Positions 58,311-64,000 of a stretch of DNA of 64,000 nt are shown here, in pieces; position 1 is the stretch's first letter, and every line of letters starts with the position of its first letter. The translations under genes and the position numbers were made by a program. The notes beneath the pieces are model-generated. The model saw nothing but the letters and a program-made list of their open reading frames with translations, did no database searches and had not been told where the DNA came from. This stretch comes from Procambarus clarkii (Eukaryota; Arthropoda; Malacostraca; Decapoda; Cambaridae), in assembly GCF_040958095.1 (NCBI RefSeq), contig NC_091165.1, forward strand, positions 29,092,878 through 29,156,877, given 5' to 3'.

Positions 58311-58520
58311 CTGCCAGAACCTTCACTACCACCTGCACCTGCAGTGGCGAGGGCCAGCACCCACTGCCGCAGGCTCGCTCTCGTCCGGCAAAAATGTTGC
58401 GAATAGTTATGAAAAATTCTATCAAGTTAAATTAAATATATTTACATAAGGTAAATAGTTTAAGTCAACGAGGAAAACTACATAATTCCGTGTGTGCCTG
58501 AGAGCAGAGAGAGACCCCTA

Positions 58521-58724
58521 GGAGATCCATGGAGGACTAGGAGATCCATGGACCACTGGGAGTTCCATGGACCACTGGGAGATCCATGGACCACTAGGAG
58601 ATCCATGGAGCACTAGGAGATCCATGGACCACTGGGAAATCCATGAACCCATCGGAGATCTATGGACCCCCCTAGGAGATCCATGGACCACTAGGAGATC
58701 CATGGACCACTGGGAGATCCACGA
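58521..58724. repeat. 19-bp minisatellite, about 10 copies
   Basis: Unit ccatggaccactgggagat, with ccactagg and ccatggagcac variants. Confidence 0.9.
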
Positions 58725-58917
58725 GAGAGTTCCGTGGAGTCCATATATTTTGACAGTTCTTTCCCCTATGAAAATTGTGTTTAATAACTCGGTCTTTTAC
58801 CAAATCATGTCATTTAGACTTTCTTTAATTCCAAACATGTGTATTTACGAGAATTACTGCTTTATTTGTTTTACAATATCTACAGCAGGGGAGAGGGAGA
58901 TAAGGGAGATAAGGGAG

Positions 58918-58918
<1 letters not shown>

Positions 58919-59007
<89 letters not shown>
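58919..59007. repeat. (GA)n microsatellite
   Basis: Followed by a diverged purine tract to about 59065. Confidence 0.95.
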
Positions 59008-59011
<4 letters not shown>

Positions 59012-59173
59012 AGGAGAAAGAGAGGAGGAGGGAGAGAGGAAGGAGGGAAAGAGGAAGACCTAAGACCTAATTCCCACATCAACAACTGATCAAACTTCCA
59101 TTAAGAAACACAGGTTTCCTAACTGAAAAGTCCCACGAATGAACGAAACATTCAGACGTCCACCACGTGATCA

Positions 59174-60010
<837 letters not shown>

Positions 60011-60362
60011 ACAGGTTACACCTGTGTAAGGTGTAACAACACAGGTTACACCTGTGTAAGGTGTAACAACACAGGTTACACCTGTGTAAGGTGTAACAAC
60101 ACAGGTTACACCTGTGTAAGGTGTAACAACACAGGTTAAACCTCTGTAAGGTGTAACAACACAGGTTACACCTGTGTAAGGTGTAACAACACAGGTTACA
60201 CCTGTGTAAGGTGTAACAACACAGGTTACACCTGTGTAAGGTGTAACAACACAGGTTACACCTGTGTAAGGTGTAACAACACAGGTTAAACCTCTGTAAG
60301 GTGTAACAACACAGGTTACACCTGTGTAAGGTGTAACAACACAGGTTAAACCTCTGTAAAGT
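60011..60362. repeat. 30-bp hairpin minisatellite, about 12 copies
   Basis: Unit acacaggttacacctgtgta followed by aggtgtaaca. Each unit contains acacaggt-tac-acctgtgt, an 8-bp stem with a 3-base loop. Three copies read aggttaaacctctgt, which weakens the hairpin. Confidence 0.95.
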
Positions 60363-60672
60363 TGTTTCGTTCAAGAAATTATGCCTTTAAATACCTTTGA
60401 GTCTCTTAGTTTTAATTCAGGTTACTCCTGTGTAGCGTGACAATTACAGGAGGGTAATGTTGAGTATTCACTGTATAGTGAATTGGGAAACCAGAATGAG
60501 GAAGAATTCACACGAAACGAGCGTCAATCACTTCAAATTTTCAGTTTTATCCGATCGTGAAAACTGTCTGGAAGCGGACCATCATAACAGAATTGATAAG
60601 ATCCTCAGATTAAATAGACCATAAGTAACGAAAGAGGAATAACAGGATGCGAATGAGAAATATAAGAGGGAG

Positions 60673-60675
<3 letters not shown>
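60363..60675. other. Unassigned DNA
   Basis: No gene recognised. Confidence 0.4.

Positions 60676-60751
<76 letters not shown>
60676..60751. repeat. (GA)n microsatellite
   Basis: Uninterrupted GA dinucleotides. Confidence 0.95.
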
Positions 60752-60757
<6 letters not shown>

Positions 60758-60972
60758 AACCGCAGGAAAGAATATAATAGAGAAATCCGGTGGGCTGTCA
60801 GACACCCTGTTGGACCTGGTGTTGGTCCCGATGACATTAGTATTGACTAGACCTGACAGCACGTGATGGAAAAGGGAGATGAGAAAAGATTCTCACTGAG
60901 GGATGATGTTAGAATAAAGGAGCTGAAATTTCCAGACGAAAACATTAAACCAGCATGACACAGACACATAGG

Positions 60973-61001
60973 CACATAGACACATATTATGTGTCTATGT
61001 G
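60973..61001. repeat. Short hairpin
   Basis: cacatagacacata/tatgtgtctatgtg, 14-bp perfect arms with a one-base centre. Confidence 0.8.
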
Positions 61002-61124
61002 TTTGTGTACAGGAGGGCGGGAGGCAGTTCATTAGACAACCCACAGCTACAAAGGCAGGGGTCAACTTCAAACATTGTTTAAGTTCATTTACTTGAACAA
61101 AGACTGGGGTCCAAGAGCAAACAT

Positions 61125-61275
61125 CTCAGCCCTACAGGTCGACATTCAACCCCCGACCATCCAAGTGGTTGGGCACCATTCCTTCCCATCCCAAATCCTT
61201 ATCCTGACCCCCTTCCAAGAACCATACAGTCGTAATAGCTTGGCGCTTTCTCCCTAAAAGCTCCCTTCCCTTCAG
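61125..61275 (+). mobile_element. SINE-like repeat, family B copy
   Basis: gacattcaacccccgaccat, ccaagtggttgggcaccatt, cccatcccaaatccttatcc, tagcttggcgctttctccct. Confidence 0.72.
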
Positions 61276-63167
61276 TCCTACAACCACAAATAGTAAACAC
61301 AAAATACACACACACAAATAATGGATACATAAACACATATGACATGTGTCACACACACACTCACGACACGCTGCAAGACACATTCTTCCACCTGACACAC
61401 TCTTGCAACATCGCCAGTATGATCAGTGATCAATTGCAACTGACCGCCTGCAATACTGGGCAATTGCAGGTAAGAACATTAGAAAGTACGTCATCGCAGC
61501 GAGGGACAAAATTCCCGCTCTCACTCCAGAATAAATAACTCGCCTTAAGCTTGGGCGTCCACACAATAACAGACATAAATTCTTTCTCTCAACGCTGTAT
61601 TCACCCCTTACTGTTCCCTCGGAAATTCATTTATCCTCAGAGCCACCATCTCATTGTACTCCCTAAGCTCCCTCATTGTATACCCCAAAAGGCTCCATCA
61701 TTGTACTCCCAAAGGCTCCCTTTACGCATGTTGACCTATTACTAAAACAATGTGCCTTTTCTCCGTGTGCTGAGTAGAAACAGTATTCTCATGGGACCCC
61801 TTCTCTTTAAAACGAAATGATCCCACTCTTTATAATTTTTCTCTATTCTATTATTTTTGAGACTTTAAATGCCAAACGTGACATATAATCCAAGAGAATG
61901 CTGTTAGCTTATCATACACTTGTTAGTAATAAAATAATTAATTGGTGCGGTTAAGATAAATGCCTTGTATTTAGACTTTTATTAGCAATTAAGGTGAATT
62001 GTCAGTGACCTAACAAGACAAAAAAAAACACAATAAAGGTCCGAGTAGCAACAATATTGCTAAGAATTGGTCACAATAATGGGACTCGACCTTGTATAAC
62101 CTGACCCATCCAGGGAGGTATAAAATTAGTAATAGCGTTTCGGCCCATCGCTGGTCTTATGAAACGATAGCATATGGTCTGTGATACGGATATCATTAAA
62201 TATATATATATCATGTCATGATATATCACAATACCACAATATCACGTAATATATCACGATATCACGTGAAGATGACAGTCATTACAATCCATAACAAGAC
62301 GTAACGACGCCATTTTCGTTTCATATGTGTAAGGTGGTTTATGAGAAAACTAAATATCTCTCAGAAACTGATTCTCTCACCTCACCACATGTGAAGTAAG
62401 AACGGGAACCCTTCCAAAACCCCCCAACCCTCCCGCCCCCTCCACCCCCCCCCCCTATGCTTTCTCACAAACCCAAAGATAAAATCTTTTGAGTTTGCTG
62501 GCCATCAAAAACAAACAAACAAACACACACACACTGGCCCGAGTGTCTGTGCGAAAATGCGGGAACGATACCCGAGGAAACAAATAAATTGGAAGTGGTA
62601 AAGGACTGTAGAGAAATAATGATAGGACCAAATAAAAATAAAATCCTCAGAGCTTCTAGCAAAACAAAAAAAAACAAGATTCTGTAAACACATTCGATCG
62701 GGAATATTAAATGATTTAAAGTTATGCCATAGCAAAAGTGCACATTCAATAGTAATAGAATTAATAGAGGGAGATTATTTTTGTCAATCTCTATCGGTGA
62801 GGATATATGACAGCCACAAGGACGACCAACATCCACACCACAACCACCCACAAGGAAGATCTACATCCACACCTCATCCACCCACAATAAGGACCCCATC
62901 ACCCACACCACAACCACGCCACTCCCGTCATCCTCCGTTCAACCAAAGCGCTTATCGAATTATTCAGCGATTAATTAATGCAGAATGTTGTAGTTAGAAT
63001 TCCGTGAGGGCGTTAATACAGCTGCAGGAACCCATACAAACACTGGAACCTGTCAGATGTTGGTCTCCAGATGGACCATATTATCTTAAGACTTTCTCTA
63101 ATCCAAGGAGGCCCCTCCTTAGAACCTTCTGAATTGTAAGACTTAATGAAATTGGGAGTGCATGGAA
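61276..63167. other. Unassigned DNA
   Basis: Three tandem about 24-bp units (tcattgtactccctaagctc) at 61649-61722, a C-rich run at 62420-62452, short atatcacg repeats at 62220-62270, CCA-rich repeats at 62820-62930. cgtttcggcccatcgctggt near 62138 is loosely like the foldback arms. No gene. Confidence 0.45.
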
Positions 63168-63215
63168 TGGATAGATAAATATAAAGGTAGATAGAAGAAT
63201 AGATAGAATTAGAAC

Positions 63216-63294
<79 letters not shown>
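63168..63294. repeat. (GATA)n then (GA)n compound microsatellite
   Basis: agatagatagat from about 63217, then GA to 63294. Confidence 0.92.
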
Positions 63295-63299
<5 letters not shown>

Positions 63300-63529
63300 T
63301 ATAAAAAAAACTGATTGGAAAGGTCTTCTTCAATCACAAATTTTAGGAGGATGCAATATGACAATATCCAGAAGAGTGAGTAAAGTAATTACAGAACTCC
63401 AGGTACGTAGTACCTACAAGGTATTACGTTAAATACGTAACGTAAGGTTAAAATACCTCCCCCCCCCCTTTATTTAACCTTATCATAAGCCACGGGGGAT
63501 CGTACATCAGTGTTTAATGGTGAATTTAG

Positions 63530-63660
63530 GCGTAATATTGTACAGGTGATGCCATCTATCCGCAGAAAATTACACCATCGACAGGTTAGGTTAGCGGCAG
63601 CACTAAAGATACAGCTGATGCCATCTGTTGGCAGAACATTGTACTATCATCGGGCCAACA
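63530..63660. repeat. About 66-bp tandem duplication, diverged
   Basis: acaggtgatgccatctatcc then gcagaaaattacaccatc, and acagctgatgccatctgttg then gcagaacattgtactatc. Confidence 0.6.
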
Positions 63661-64000
63661 GCACCTCTTAGGGCGGGTTGCTGCGCTGCAGGAAGCATTC
63701 CCGCGCTTCCCTCTCATTGGTAGACACTCTTTGTTGACATTCACGACAGCAGCCAATCATAGGAAGGGGATCAGTCAGAAGCTCCGCTCACTTAATATCA
63801 TCTCTGGTGTTCAGTACACCAATCCTGCTTGTGACATTTTGTTGCAACACTAATGTACCAAAAAAGTTAACTTTTCACAGCTATTTAAATTTGTTAATTA
63901 AGTGATAATAATTATTATAGGATATAACAATTGTAAGACAACAATTAACTGGATACCTAACCAGTGACGTCACCAGTGTGTGGGGTGGGGAGAGAGAGAG
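63661..64000. other. Unassigned DNA, GC-richer at its start
   Basis: 63670-63720 is GC-rich with gcgggttgctgcgctgcagg, and CCAAT-type motifs occur in both directions (cattggtag near 63715, agccaatcat near 63751). Possibly regulatory; no coding signal. Confidence 0.3.

Noticed and set aside
62125-62170. Minus-strand gcgatgggccgaaacgct, hammerhead-like
   Set aside because: Has cgaaac but no acceptable CUGANGA box or stem II.

Overview
The window looks like a gene-poor, repeat-saturated piece of an animal genome, most likely a decapod crustacean. This rests on the dense (TA)n, (TG)n and (GA)n microsatellites, the many 15-43 bp minisatellites, tRNA-derived SINEs, a Penelope-like element with a GIY-YIG endonuclease, and several dispersed families whose style I associate with crayfish and shrimp genomes. 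The taxonomic call is inference. There is no prokaryotic or viral gene organisation, and I found no host protein-coding gene that I can name. Most long open frames are simple repeats whose period is a multiple of three, or microsatellites translated in frame.

Layout. 1-4.4 kb: pyrimidine/purine tracts, one SINE and three minisatellites. 4.6-6.7 kb: a 5'-truncated Penelope-like element (PLE) whose 3' end is also present inverted at its left side. 7-11 kb: G-rich DNA, a 31-bp minisatellite and a 2.3-kb head-to-head array of a 260-bp tRNA-derived unit bounded by (TA)n. 13.5-15.9 kb: a MITE, then a decayed PLE opened by two clean nested insertions (a foldback element with a 13-bp target duplication and a SINE). 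16-24 kb: minisatellites, TA tracts and a near-perfect 600-bp palindrome. 24.2-25.2 kb: a 280-bp perfect palindrome inside a minisatellite that flips orientation around it. 26-34 kb: SINEs, foldback elements and TG-linked repeats. 34-38 kb: 18-bp and 29-bp arrays, the latter 2.1 kb. 39-47 kb: SINEs, a second MITE and more foldback elements. 47-52 kb: a run of 21-, 30- and 33-bp arrays. 52.8-53.6 kb: a GC-richer stretch with a strong minus-strand splice donor, the best candidate for the 5' end of a host gene. 54.4-55.3 kb: two unrelated LINE remnants. 55.9-57.7 kb: a 31-bp array of about 57 copies. 58-64 kb: microsatellites, a hairpin minisatellite and low-complexity DNA.

How the parts fit. 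The PLE termini and the foldback elements carry hammerhead-ribozyme-like modules: an NUGANNA-like box, a perfect stem II, GAAA, stem III, then GUC. The foldback elements show 12-13 bp target duplications, so they look like non-autonomous retroelements, possibly mobilised by a PLE in the manner proposed for animal retrozymes. One SINE shares its 3' tail with the LINE end at 55.0 kb, the usual sign of SINE/LINE partnership. Several (TA)n tracts begin at a short AT motif inside a retroelement copy, so retroposition seems to seed the microsatellites here.

Limits: everything was read by eye. Repeat borders are good to a few bases, family names are by resemblance, and long palindromes should be checked against raw reads because foldback artefacts can create them.
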